A DNA stretch of 6,059 nucleotides from Proteobacteria bacterium UBA4656 (lineage in GTDB: Bacteria; Pseudomonadota; Gammaproteobacteria; Xanthomonadales; Ahniellaceae): positions 3,441 through 9,499 of the forward strand of contig DHLY01000174.1 of assembly GCA_002405525.1 (NCBI GenBank). The letters run 5' to 3'. Both the position numbers and the translations under genes were made by a program. Positions within the stretch are counted from its first letter, which is position 1. Each line of letters begins with the position of its first letter. The notes beneath the pieces are model-generated. The model saw only the letters and a program-made list of their open reading frames with translations, had not been told where the DNA came from and did not search any database. This document shows positions 1-5,933 of this stretch, piece by piece.

Positions 1-137
1 TCGACCGCCTCCTGGTCGAGCAGGTCCACCGGCGGCAACCGGCGGCGGATCTGCCCGAGCTTGCCGGTGCCGAGCCTGGAGCGCGCGGCGCGACGCGCCG
101 CCCGCGCCCTGCGCGTGACCTCGATGCCCTCGGACAT
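1..137 (-). CDS. N-terminus of a probable MttB-superfamily (trimethylamine/betaine) methyltransferase, partial
   Basis: The minus strand opens with ATG (complement of 135-137) and reads 45 codons plus two bases to the window edge without a stop. The first 20 residues are MSEGIEVTRRARAARRAARS, followed by a stretch containing QIRRRLPPVDLLDQEAV. An Arg/Ala-rich tail of this kind, leading into a P-x-[VL]-x-x-L-x-x-[ED]-x-[VI] segment, is how many proteobacterial members of the MttB family begin. That segment precedes the first helix of the TIM barrel. Family members transfer a methyl group from trimethylamine, glycine betaine, proline betaine or carnitine to a corrinoid protein. The start is supported by a strong GGAGGG site. 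The gene is divergent from the sarcosine oxidase operon, which fits shared methylamine metabolism. The catalytic part lies outside the window, so the call rests on N-terminal resemblance and context only; an unrelated protein with a basic N-terminus is possible. Confidence 0.5.
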   Translation of the reverse strand, partial: MSEGIEVTRRARAARRAARSRLGTGKLGQIRRRLPPVDLLDQEAV

Positions 138-141
138 ATCA

Positions 142-147
142 CCCTCC
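142..147 (-). promoter_or_regulatory. Ribosome binding site of the divergent MttB-like gene
   Basis: On the minus strand this reads GGAGGG, four bases before the ATG (complement of 135-137). It is the strongest Shine-Dalgarno match in the left part of the window. It fixes the start of the divergent gene and is the main evidence that the short minus-strand frame at the edge is real. Confidence 0.7.
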
Positions 148-168
148 GTGCGCCGCTGCCGGCCGCGA

Positions 169-187
169 ACTTGAGCCTTCATCAAGT
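169..187. repeat. Perfect inverted repeat ACTTGA-N7-TCAAGT, candidate operator
   Basis: The two six-base arms (169-174 and 182-187) are exact reverse complements around a seven-base spacer. This is the size and symmetry of a site for a dimeric helix-turn-helix regulator. It lies 31 bases from the divergent start codon and about 180 bases upstream of the MFS start, nearer the MttB-like gene. A related copy sits 64 bases downstream. The regulator is not in the window and its family cannot be told from the site alone. Confidence 0.55.
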
Positions 188-232
188 CTGTGGCATCGCG
201 GTCCGTGTGGCAAGGAACTCCGCCGCATCGAT

Positions 233-251
233 ACTTGACGGAGACTCAACA
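233..251. repeat. Second, imperfect copy of the operator-like repeat: ACTTGA-N7-TCAACA
   Basis: The left arm is identical to that at 169-174. The spacer is again seven bases. The right arm keeps TCAA but ends CA instead of GT. The two copies are offset by exactly 64 bases, close to six helical turns, so bound dimers would lie on about the same DNA face. The left arm overlaps TTGACG (235-240), a possible -35 element, which would suit repression at this copy. That overlap is suggestive only. Confidence 0.45.
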
Positions 252-353
252 TCACTGGCAGTGTCGCGGCAGCCCCGATCCCGACCTCCGGTGACACCAT
301 GCAGCGGCCCGATCCGACGACGAGCGCTCCGACGCGTGCCGTGCCGCGGCCGC

Positions 354-359
354 AGGCGG
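354..359 (+). promoter_or_regulatory. Weak ribosome binding site AGGCGG of the MFS gene
   Basis: AGGCGG differs from AGGAGG at one base and sits seven bases before the GTG at 367. It supports the GTG as start. There is no ATG, GTG or TTG in that frame between the upstream stop (292-294) and 367. Confidence 0.4.
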
Positions 360-366
360 TCCGCAG

Positions 367-1491
367 GTGAAGCCGGCCGCGCTGTGGCCGGTGGGCGCCG
401 TCTTCCTCTGCGCCGAGGCCGGCGGCTACCTGATGCCGCTGCTGCTCGGACCGGTCGCCGCCACCTATGGCATCGGCGAAGGGGCGGCCGGCATGGTCAT
501 GGCCCTGCAGCTCGGCGCGTTCGCGGTGGCGGCGATCTCGCTCTCCCCGTGGCTCGCATCGTTCAGCCCGCGGCGCGGCGCGGCGCTCGCCATCGCCATG
601 ATCGTCGCCGGCGACCTGCTGAGCGCCGCGCAGCCGGCCGTGTGGTCGCTGGTCGCGGGACGCGTGCTCGCCGGCCTCGGTGAAGGCATCGCGGCGGCGG
701 TGGCGACCGCGGCGATCGCGCGCACCGCCGACCCCGACCGCGCGTTCGCGCGCGTCTTCATCGCGGTGGTGCTGATGACGCTGGTGTTCTTCCTGCTCCT
801 GCCGGGTGTGATGGCGGGCCAGGACGCGCGGCTGCTGTTCCTCGGCATGGCGGCGCTGCCGCTGCTCGCGCTGCCCGCGATCCCGCTGCTCTCCGACACC
901 GTCGAGCTCGCGCCGCAGAGGGCCGCGGCCGCCGGGCCGTTGTCGCTGCGCGCGGCGGCGGTCTGCGCCGCCATCGCGCTGTTCTCCGTGTCCGCCAACT
1001 CCTATTGGGTGTACCTCGAGCGCATCGCCACCAGCATCGGCATGACGCCGGCGGCCTACGGCCAGGCCTTCGCCATCGGCTCGGTGTGCGCGCTGCTCGG
1101 CCCGGTCGCCGCGGAGCGGCTCGGCACGCGCCTCGGGCGGCTGCCGCCGCTGGTGATCGCCTGCCTGATGCTGGCGTTCGGCGGCTGGCTCGCGACGCAC
1201 GCGACCGCGCCGACCGCCCTCGTCGTCGGCATCACCGTCTCCAGCGCCGCGCTGCTGTTCGGCATGCCCTACCTGCTCGGTCTCGCCGCGGAGGTCGACC
1301 CCACCGGGCGCGTCGCCGGCGCCGGCCGCGGCTTCAACAACATCGGCTCCGCGCTCGCGCCCGCGCTGGCCGGGGCCGTGCTCGGGCTCACCGGCGCGTA
1401 CACCAGCATCGGCTGGACCTCGGTGGTGGCGGCCGCCGCCGCGTTCGGCTTGGTGCTGCTCGTCGCGCGTCGTCCGTCGGACGCGCGCTGA
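367..1491 (+). CDS. Major facilitator superfamily transporter, first gene of the sarcosine oxidase operon
   Basis: This is a 374-residue integral inner-membrane protein with GTG start. I count about 12 hydrophobic segments, near residues 6-28, 40-62, 70-89, 92-116, 127-150, 155-175, 193-213, 228-250, 258-278, 281-306, 318-342 and 347-367, split six and six by a loop at 176-192. This is the compact MFS layout with little N- or C-terminal extension. Helix 4 carries RVLAGLGEG (Arg99 to Gly107), matching MFS motif B. The loop between helices 2 and 3 has only a degenerate motif A (SPRRGA). Buried charged or polar residues Glu17, Asp83, Glu106 and Asn325-Asn326 may contact substrate or protons. It ends 17 bases before soxB, so it is probably co-transcribed and moves the oxidase substrate or a product. 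The substrate cannot be read from sequence, and the direction of transport is unknown. Confidence 0.85.
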   Translation: MKPAALWPVGAVFLCAEAGGYLMPLLLGPVAATYGIGEGAAGMVMALQLGAFAVAAISLSPWLASFSPRRGAALAIAMIVAGDLLSAAQPAVWSLVAGRVLAGLGEGIAAAVATAAIARTADPDRAFARVFIAVVLMTLVFFLLLPGVMAGQDARLLFLGMAALPLLALPAIPLLSDTVELAPQRAAAAGPLSLRAAAVCAAIALFSVSANSYWVYLERIATSIGMTPAAYGQAFAIGSVCALLGPVAAERLGTRLGRLPPLVIACLMLAFGGWLATHATAPTALVVGITVSSAALLFGMPYLLGLAAEVDPTGRVAGAGRGFNNIGSALAPALAGAVLGLTGAYTSIGWTSVVAAAAAFGLVLLVARRPSDAR

Positions 1492-1508
1492 AGGCACCGG
1501 TCCCGCGC

Positions 1509-2771
1509 ATGTCCACGCATAAGTCCCTGCGCTATTCCGGTTGGCGGCTGCTGCGCGAGGCGTTCCGCGGCCAGCAGGGCTGGACGCCGGCCTGGGAGGA
1601 CCGCGACCCCGAGGCCGCCTACGACGTCGTGGTGATCGGCGGCGGCGGCCACGGCCTCGCCACCGCCTACTATCTCGCGCGCACCCACGGCATCACGCGG
1701 GTGGCGGTGCTCGAGAAGGGCTGGATCGGCGGCGGCAACACCGGCCGCAACACCACCATCATCCGCTCCAACTATTTCCATCCGCAGAGCGCCGCGCTCT
1801 ACGACCTGTCCGTGTCGCTCTACGAGACGCTGTCGCGCGAGCTCAACTACAACATCATGTTCTCGCAGCGCGGGATGATGGAGATCGCGCACGACCAGCC
1901 CGAGCTCGAGACCATGGCGCGCGCCGCCAACGCGATGCGCATCAGCGGCGTCGACATCGAGGTCATCGACCGCGCGGAGACGCTGCGCCGCGAACCGCTG
2001 CTCGACCCGTCGCCGCGCGCGCGCTGGCCGGTGTGCGGCGCGCTGCTGCAGCGCCGCGCCGGCACCGCCCGCCACGACGCCGTGGCCTGGGGCTACGCGC
2101 GCGCCGCGGCGGCGCGCGGCGTGCACATCATCCAGAACTGCGAGGTGCGCGGCTTCACCACCGAACGCGGCCGCATCGTCGCCGTGCAGACCAGCCGCGG
2201 CGTCATCCGCGCCGAGCGCTTCGGGCTCGCGGTGGCGGGCAACTCCACCATGCTCGCGCGCCTCGCGGGGTTCGAGCTGCCGCTGCAGAGCTACACGCTG
2301 CAGGCGATGGTCAGCGAGCCCGTGAAGCCTTGCCTCGACATGGTGACGCTGTCGACCTCCACCGGCTCCTACATCAGCCAATCGGACAAGGGCGAGCTCG
2401 TCATGGGCGGCAACCTCGACCGCTCGCCCTCGTATGCGCAGCGCGGCGGGTTCCGCGTCACGCAATCGGTGGTGGCGCCGCTGCTCGAGATGTACCCGTC
2501 GCTGTCGACGCTGAAGCTGATGCGCCAGTGGGGCGGCACCGTCGACACCTCGCCGGACAACTCGCCGATCATCGGCCCGGCGCCCGTCGAGGGCCTCTAC
2601 CTCAACTGCGGCTGGGGCACCGGCGGCTTCAAGGCCATCCCCGCAGGCGGCACGCTGATGGCGCACCTGCTCGCCACCGGCCGCCACCACCCGCTCTCCG
2701 AGCCCTTCGACCACGGCCGCTTCGCGCGCGGCGAGCTGGTCGACGAAGGCCACGCCGGCGTGGCGCACTGA
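1509..2771 (+). CDS. soxB: Sarcosine oxidase, beta subunit (heterotetrameric type), divergent at the active site
   Basis: This 420-residue flavoprotein is the catalytic subunit that oxidises the N-methyl amino acid. The start is set by homology: MSTHKSLRYSGWRLL lines up with the usual SoxB N-terminus. The only SD-like GAAGG (1490-1494) is 14 bases away, so coupling to the MFS stop is likely. The FAD Rossmann motif GGGGHG is at 44-49, with LEKGWIGGGNTGRNTTIIR at 68-86. Arg86 and Lys375 (in WGTGGFK) match the carboxylate-binding Arg and Lys of known enzymes. His189 in TARHDAVAW matches the histidine that holds FMN covalently (His173 in Corynebacterium). QWGGTVD at 340-346 and the C-terminal DEGHAGVAH are family signatures. 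Compared with remembered Corynebacterium SoxB, four histidines are changed: Asn245, Tyr262, Gly286 and Arg316. Family membership is near certain; the exact N-methyl substrate is not. Confidence 0.95.
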   Translation: MSTHKSLRYSGWRLLREAFRGQQGWTPAWEDRDPEAAYDVVVIGGGGHGLATAYYLARTHGITRVAVLEKGWIGGGNTGRNTTIIRSNYFHPQSAALYDLSVSLYETLSRELNYNIMFSQRGMMEIAHDQPELETMARAANAMRISGVDIEVIDRAETLRREPLLDPSPRARWPVCGALLQRRAGTARHDAVAWGYARAAAARGVHIIQNCEVRGFTTERGRIVAVQTSRGVIRAERFGLAVAGNSTMLARLAGFELPLQSYTLQAMVSEPVKPCLDMVTLSTSTGSYISQSDKGELVMGGNLDRSPSYAQRGGFRVTQSVVAPLLEMYPSLSTLKLMRQWGGTVDTSPDNSPIIGPAPVEGLYLNCGWGTGGFKAIPAGGTLMAHLLATGRHHPLSEPFDHGRFARGELVDEGHAGVAH

Positions 2772-2774
2772 GGG
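2770..2774 (+). promoter_or_regulatory. Ribosome binding site GAGGG of soxD, overlapping the soxB stop
   Basis: GAGGG begins inside the soxB TGA (2769-2771) and ends seven bases before the soxD ATG at 2782. Ribosomes ending soxB would sit on this site, which favours coupled translation of beta and delta subunits. Confidence 0.6.
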
Positions 2775-2781
2775 CGGCGCG

Positions 2782-3051
2782 ATGCAGGTCTTCCCCTGTC
2801 CCTTCTGCGGTCCGCGCCCCGACGCCGAGTTCCACTATGTCGGTGACGCCGACAAGCCGCGCCCGGAGCGCGGCTGCAGCGACGAGGAGTGGGCGCGCTA
2901 TCTGCTGATGCGCGCCAACGCGCGCGGCGCGGCCCGCGAACTGTGGGTGCACCGCGCTGGATGCGGTCGCTGGCTGGTGGTCGAGCGCGACACGGTCACC
3001 CACGAGGTCGCGGCCGTGACGCCGATGAACGCGGAGCGCGCGGAGACATGA
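2782..3051 (+). CDS. soxD: Sarcosine oxidase, delta subunit (zinc-binding)
   Basis: This small 89-residue protein has the usual delta-subunit length (about 85-100). It opens MQVFPCPFCGPRPDAEFHY, giving a CPxCG knuckle with Cys6 and Cys9. Further on ELWVHRAGCGRW supplies His57 and Cys61, and VERDTVTHEV at 67-76 is a family signature. In the Stenotrophomonas enzyme the delta subunit binds one zinc through two Cys, one His and one Cys in these positions, so all four ligands appear present. Its role is structural: it packs against the alpha subunit in the alpha-beta-gamma-delta tetramer and has no catalytic role of its own. It begins 10 bases after soxB and its TGA overlaps the soxA ATG. An additional Cys32 is not part of the expected zinc site. 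The identity is secure despite the small size. Confidence 0.95.
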   Translation: MQVFPCPFCGPRPDAEFHYVGDADKPRPERGCSDEEWARYLLMRANARGAARELWVHRAGCGRWLVVERDTVTHEVAAVTPMNAERAET

Positions 3052-5933
3052 GCGCGCACCCCATCGACGGACCACGCGCGGGCGGCCCGCGGCGCCTGCC
3101 CGAAGGCGGCGAGATCGACCGCAGCCGACCGCTCGGCTTCAGCTTCGACGGCCGTGCCCACACCGGCTTCGCGGGCGACACGCTCGCCTCCGCGCTGCTC
3201 GCCGCCGGCGAGACGGTGATCGCGCGCAGCTTCAAGTACCACCGGCCGCGCGGCCTGCTCGGCGCCCACCACGAGGAACCCAACGCGATCCTCGACCTGC
3301 GCGCGGGGCCGCGCCACGATCCCAACGCCCGTGCGACGCTCGAGCCCTTGGTCGACGGCGCGGCGCTCTCCTCCATCCACGCGCTCGGCAGCGCGCGGCG
3401 CGACCTGCTCGCCGTGATGGACCGCTTCGCGCGCTTCATCCCGGCGGCCTTCTACTACAAGACCTTCATGTGGCCGCACTGGCATGCATATGAGGGGACG
3501 ATCCGCCGCATGGCCGGCCTCGGCCGCGTCGCGGCGGACAGCCGTGCGCAGGGCGGCGCGCTGCGCCACATCGACGTCGACCTCTGCGTCATCGGCGGCG
3601 GCGCAGCCGGGCTCGCCGCCGCGCGCGCCGGACTGAAGGCCGGTCGCAGCGTGCTGCTCGTCGAGCAACGCTCGCGCGTCGGCGGCGCGCTGCTGTGGCG
3701 CGATGCCGTCGTCGACGGCGTGCCGGGCGTGCGCTGGGCGCAGGGCCTCGGCGCGGCGCTGGCGGCGGGCGGCGCCCGTGTGCTGACGCAGACCACGGCG
3801 GTCGGTCTCTACGACCACAACTCCGCGGTGCTGCACGAACGCGGCGCCGACGGCGGCCGCATCTGGCAGGTGCGCGCCCGCGCCTTCGTGCTCGCGACCG
3901 GCGCCATCGAACGGCCGCTGCTGTTCGGTGACAACGACCGTCCCGGCATCATGCTGGCCGACGCCGCCCTCGAGTATCTGCGCCGCTATGCGGTGGTCGC
4001 GGGCCGCGAGGTGGTGTTCGCCACCGGCAACGACACCGCCTATCAGGCGGCGCTGGCCTACTCGGCCGTGGGCGCCCGCTGCACCGTCGTCGACGCACGC
4101 GCGGACGCGCCGGCGATGGCGGCCGCGCGCGCGGCCGGCATCGAGGTGCTCGCCGGCGAGCGCATCGAGCGAGCGCTCGGCAAGGCCCGCGTCCAGGGCG
4201 TGCGCACCGCCTCCGGCCGCACGCTGCCGGCGGACCTGCTCACGGTCTCGGGCGGTTGGACGCCGCTGATCCATCTCTATTGCCATGCCCGCGGCCGCCC
4301 GCGCTGGGATGCCGAGCGCGGCGTGCTGTTGGCGGGCGCGCCGATCCCCGGTGCCACCGTCGTCGGCGCCGCCGACGGCGCGCGTTCGCTCGCCGAAGCG
4401 CTCGCGCAGGGCGCGCAGGCGGGCGGCGGTGCGGCGGCCGATGTCCCCATCGGCGACGCCCCGGCCTTCGATTGGGGCGGCGCGCCCGACACGCGCATGG
4501 CGTTCGGCGCACGGCGGACATGGGTCGACCTGCAGCACGATGTCACCGCCAAGGACATCGCGCTCGCCGTGCGCGAGAACTTCCGCGCCGTCGAACACCT
4601 GAAGCGCTACACCACGCTCGGCATGGCGAACGACCAAGGCCGCACCTCCAACGTCAACGGCCTCGCGCTGCTCGCCGAGCGCACCGGACGGACCATCGCC
4701 GAAGCCGGCGTCACCACCTTCCGTCCGCCGTTCCTGCCGGTGCCGCTCGCCGCCGTCGTGGGTACGCGGCGCGGCGAACTGCAGGCGCCGCTGCGGCGGC
4801 TGGCCGCGGAGGCGGTGCACCGCGAGGAGCGCGCGGAGCTGCGCGGCTACGGCGACATGCTGCGGCCGGCGTCCTACGGACCGGCGCAGGATGCGATGAC
4901 GCGCGAGTGCAAGGCGGCGCGCGAGCGCTGCGTCATCCTCGACGCGTCCTCGCTCGGCAAGATCGAGGTGCAGGGTCCGGACGCGGCGGCGCTGCTCGAC
5001 TTCGTCTTCTACACCCGCATGTCGAGCCTCGCACCGGGCCGGCTGCGCTACGGGCTGGCGCTGGCCGAGAGCGGCGCCGTGTTCGACGACGGCGTGGTGC
5101 TGCGCACCGCGCCCGACCGCTTCGTCGTCTCCTGCTCGAGCAGCCATGTCGCGGCGATGACCGCGCACCTCGAGGCCTGGCGCGAGGACCGCTTCGACCT
5201 GTCGCGGGTCTTCGTCCACGACACCACGCCGCGCTGGGCCACGATGGCCATCTCGGGCCCCGCCTCGAAGGGCGTGATGACCGCGCTCGGCCTCGGCATC
5301 GACCTCGACGACGCCGCCTTCCCGCACATGAGCGCGCGTGACGGCAGCTTCGGGGGCGAGGCCGCGCGCGTCGCGCGCGTCAGCTTCACCGGCGAGCGCA
5401 GCTACGAGGTGTCGGTGCCCGCCGGCCTCGCCGAGCATCTTTGGCGCCGCGCCCGCGAGGCCGGCGCCGAACCGCTCGGCGTCGAGGCGTTGGGCGCGCT
5501 GCGCTGCGAGAAGGGCTTCATCCTGGTCGGCGTCGAGACCGACGGCGAGACCATGCCGCAGGACATCGGCATGGGCCGCGCGCGCGAGGTCCGCACCGAC
5601 CCATATGTCGGCGACCGCTCGCTGCACACGCCGGCGGCCCGCCGCAGCGGCCGCCGCCAGCTGGTGGGCGTCGCCGTCGTCGGCGACGAGCCGCTGCCGG
5701 TCGGCGCGCATGCGCTGGCGCGCGGCGTGCGGCCGCGCAGCGTCGGCTGGATCACCAGCAGCCACATGGGCGTGGGCGCCGGCAAACCCGTCGCGCTGGC
5801 GATGATCGAGGACGGCGCCTCGCGCCACGGCGAGACGCTGGAGTTCGAGCACTTCGGCGCCCTGCACCGCGGCACGCTCGTCGCGCCCTGCTTCTACGAT
5901 CCGAAGGGGGCGCGCCTCGATGTTCGACCGTAG
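3048..5933 (+). CDS. soxA: Sarcosine oxidase, alpha subunit (NAD-binding and folate-binding)
   Basis: This 961-residue protein has the usual alpha-subunit length. The ATG overlaps the soxD stop (ATGA), giving coupled translation; GGAG at 3042-3045 is too close to act alone. Domains in order: a ferredoxin-like fold at about 20-105 (FDGRAHTGFAGDTLASALL, SFKYHRPRG at 61-69) with no cysteine, hence no iron-sulfur cluster, as in known SoxA. Next is a Rossmann domain with VIGGGAAGL at 181-189 and the second nucleotide strand VVFATGNDTAY at 322-332. VSGGWTPLIHL at 400-410 and YTTLGMANDQGRTSNVNGLA at 521-540 follow. A GcvT-like folate domain spans about 600-961, with VFDDGV (Asp680-Asp681), SFTGERSYE at 779-787 and RCEKGFI at 819-825. 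In the complex it binds NAD+ noncovalently. It receives the imine-derived one-carbon unit to form 5,10-methylenetetrahydrofolate. YTRMSSL at 655-661 replaces the YTNAW segment common in relatives. Confidence 0.95.
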   Translation: MSAHPIDGPRAGGPRRLPEGGEIDRSRPLGFSFDGRAHTGFAGDTLASALLAAGETVIARSFKYHRPRGLLGAHHEEPNAILDLRAGPRHDPNARATLEPLVDGAALSSIHALGSARRDLLAVMDRFARFIPAAFYYKTFMWPHWHAYEGTIRRMAGLGRVAADSRAQGGALRHIDVDLCVIGGGAAGLAAARAGLKAGRSVLLVEQRSRVGGALLWRDAVVDGVPGVRWAQGLGAALAAGGARVLTQTTAVGLYDHNSAVLHERGADGGRIWQVRARAFVLATGAIERPLLFGDNDRPGIMLADAALEYLRRYAVVAGREVVFATGNDTAYQAALAYSAVGARCTVVDARADAPAMAAARAAGIEVLAGERIERALGKARVQGVRTASGRTLPADLLTVSGGWTPLIHLYCHARGRPRWDAERGVLLAGAPIPGATVVGAADGARSLAEALAQGAQAGGGAAADVPIGDAPAFDWGGAPDTRMAFGARRTWVDLQHDVTAKDIALAVRENFRAVEHLKRYTTLGMANDQGRTSNVNGLALLAERTGRTIAEAGVTTFRPPFLPVPLAAVVGTRRGELQAPLRRLAAEAVHREERAELRGYGDMLRPASYGPAQDAMTRECKAARERCVILDASSLGKIEVQGPDAAALLDFVFYTRMSSLAPGRLRYGLALAESGAVFDDGVVLRTAPDRFVVSCSSSHVAAMTAHLEAWREDRFDLSRVFVHDTTPRWATMAISGPASKGVMTALGLGIDLDDAAFPHMSARDGSFGGEAARVARVSFTGERSYEVSVPAGLAEHLWRRAREAGAEPLGVEALGALRCEKGFILVGVETDGETMPQDIGMGRAREVRTDPYVGDRSLHTPAARRSGRRQLVGVAVVGDEPLPVGAHALARGVRPRSVGWITSSHMGVGAGKPVALAMIEDGASRHGETLEFEHFGALHRGTLVAPCFYDPKGARLDVRP
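5903..5910 (+). promoter_or_regulatory. Ribosome binding site GAAGGGGG of soxG, inside soxA
   Basis: This purine run lies nine bases before the ATG at 5920 and within the last codons of soxA. It is a good Shine-Dalgarno match and decides the start of the edge gene, whose first 14 bases overlap the end of soxA. Confidence 0.6.

Larger units (their letters stand above)
138..366. promoter_or_regulatory. Divergent intergenic region between the MttB-like gene and the MFS-soxBDAG operon
   Basis: These 229 bases separate two oppositely oriented starts, so promoters for both directions must lie here or be shared. The segment of about 165-260 is visibly less GC-rich than the flanking genes, as expected for a promoter zone. 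It holds a perfect 19-base inverted-repeat unit and a partial second copy. TTGACG at 235-240 resembles a sigma-70 -35 box, but no convincing -10 hexamer is seen 16-18 bases downstream, so no promoter is assigned. No convincing protein-coding gene or structured RNA was recognised; a 23-codon frame at 299-370 is discussed as a finding. Confidence 0.75.

Noticed and set aside
235..263. Sigma-70 promoter starting from TTGACG at 235-240
   Set aside because: The -35 match is good, but the bases 16-18 further on show no TATAAT-like hexamer. It is noted only as overlapping the repeat.
139..1497. Minus-strand open frame of about 450 codons opposite the MFS gene, and a plus-strand frame from 171 to 683
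   Set aside because: Both are highly Arg-rich with no family features, and they overlap the MFS gene, which has clear membrane helices. The minus frame would also read through the intergenic palindromes.
1005..1508. N-terminal extension of soxB by 168 codons in the same frame
   Set aside because: The extension lies inside the MFS gene and reads as Arg-rich shadow sequence. The SoxB family N-terminus begins at the ATG at 1509.
1492..1508. Possible terminator or promoter between the MFS gene and soxB
   Set aside because: Only 17 bases are available, with no hairpin and T-run and no -35/-10 pair. Co-transcription is the simpler reading.
1269..2768. Minus-strand open frame of about 500 codons opposite soxB
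   Set aside because: The low-complexity Ala/Arg/Gly/His composition and exact coverage of soxB mark it as an antisense shadow.
1541..2908. Plus-strand open frame overlapping soxB in another frame
   Set aside because: It is Arg/Ala/His-rich with no motifs, a frame shadow produced by high GC content.
3095..3362. [2Fe-2S] cluster in the N-terminal ferredoxin-like domain of SoxA
   Set aside because: The domain fold is recognisable, but it has no cysteine; the first cysteine of SoxA is residue 180.
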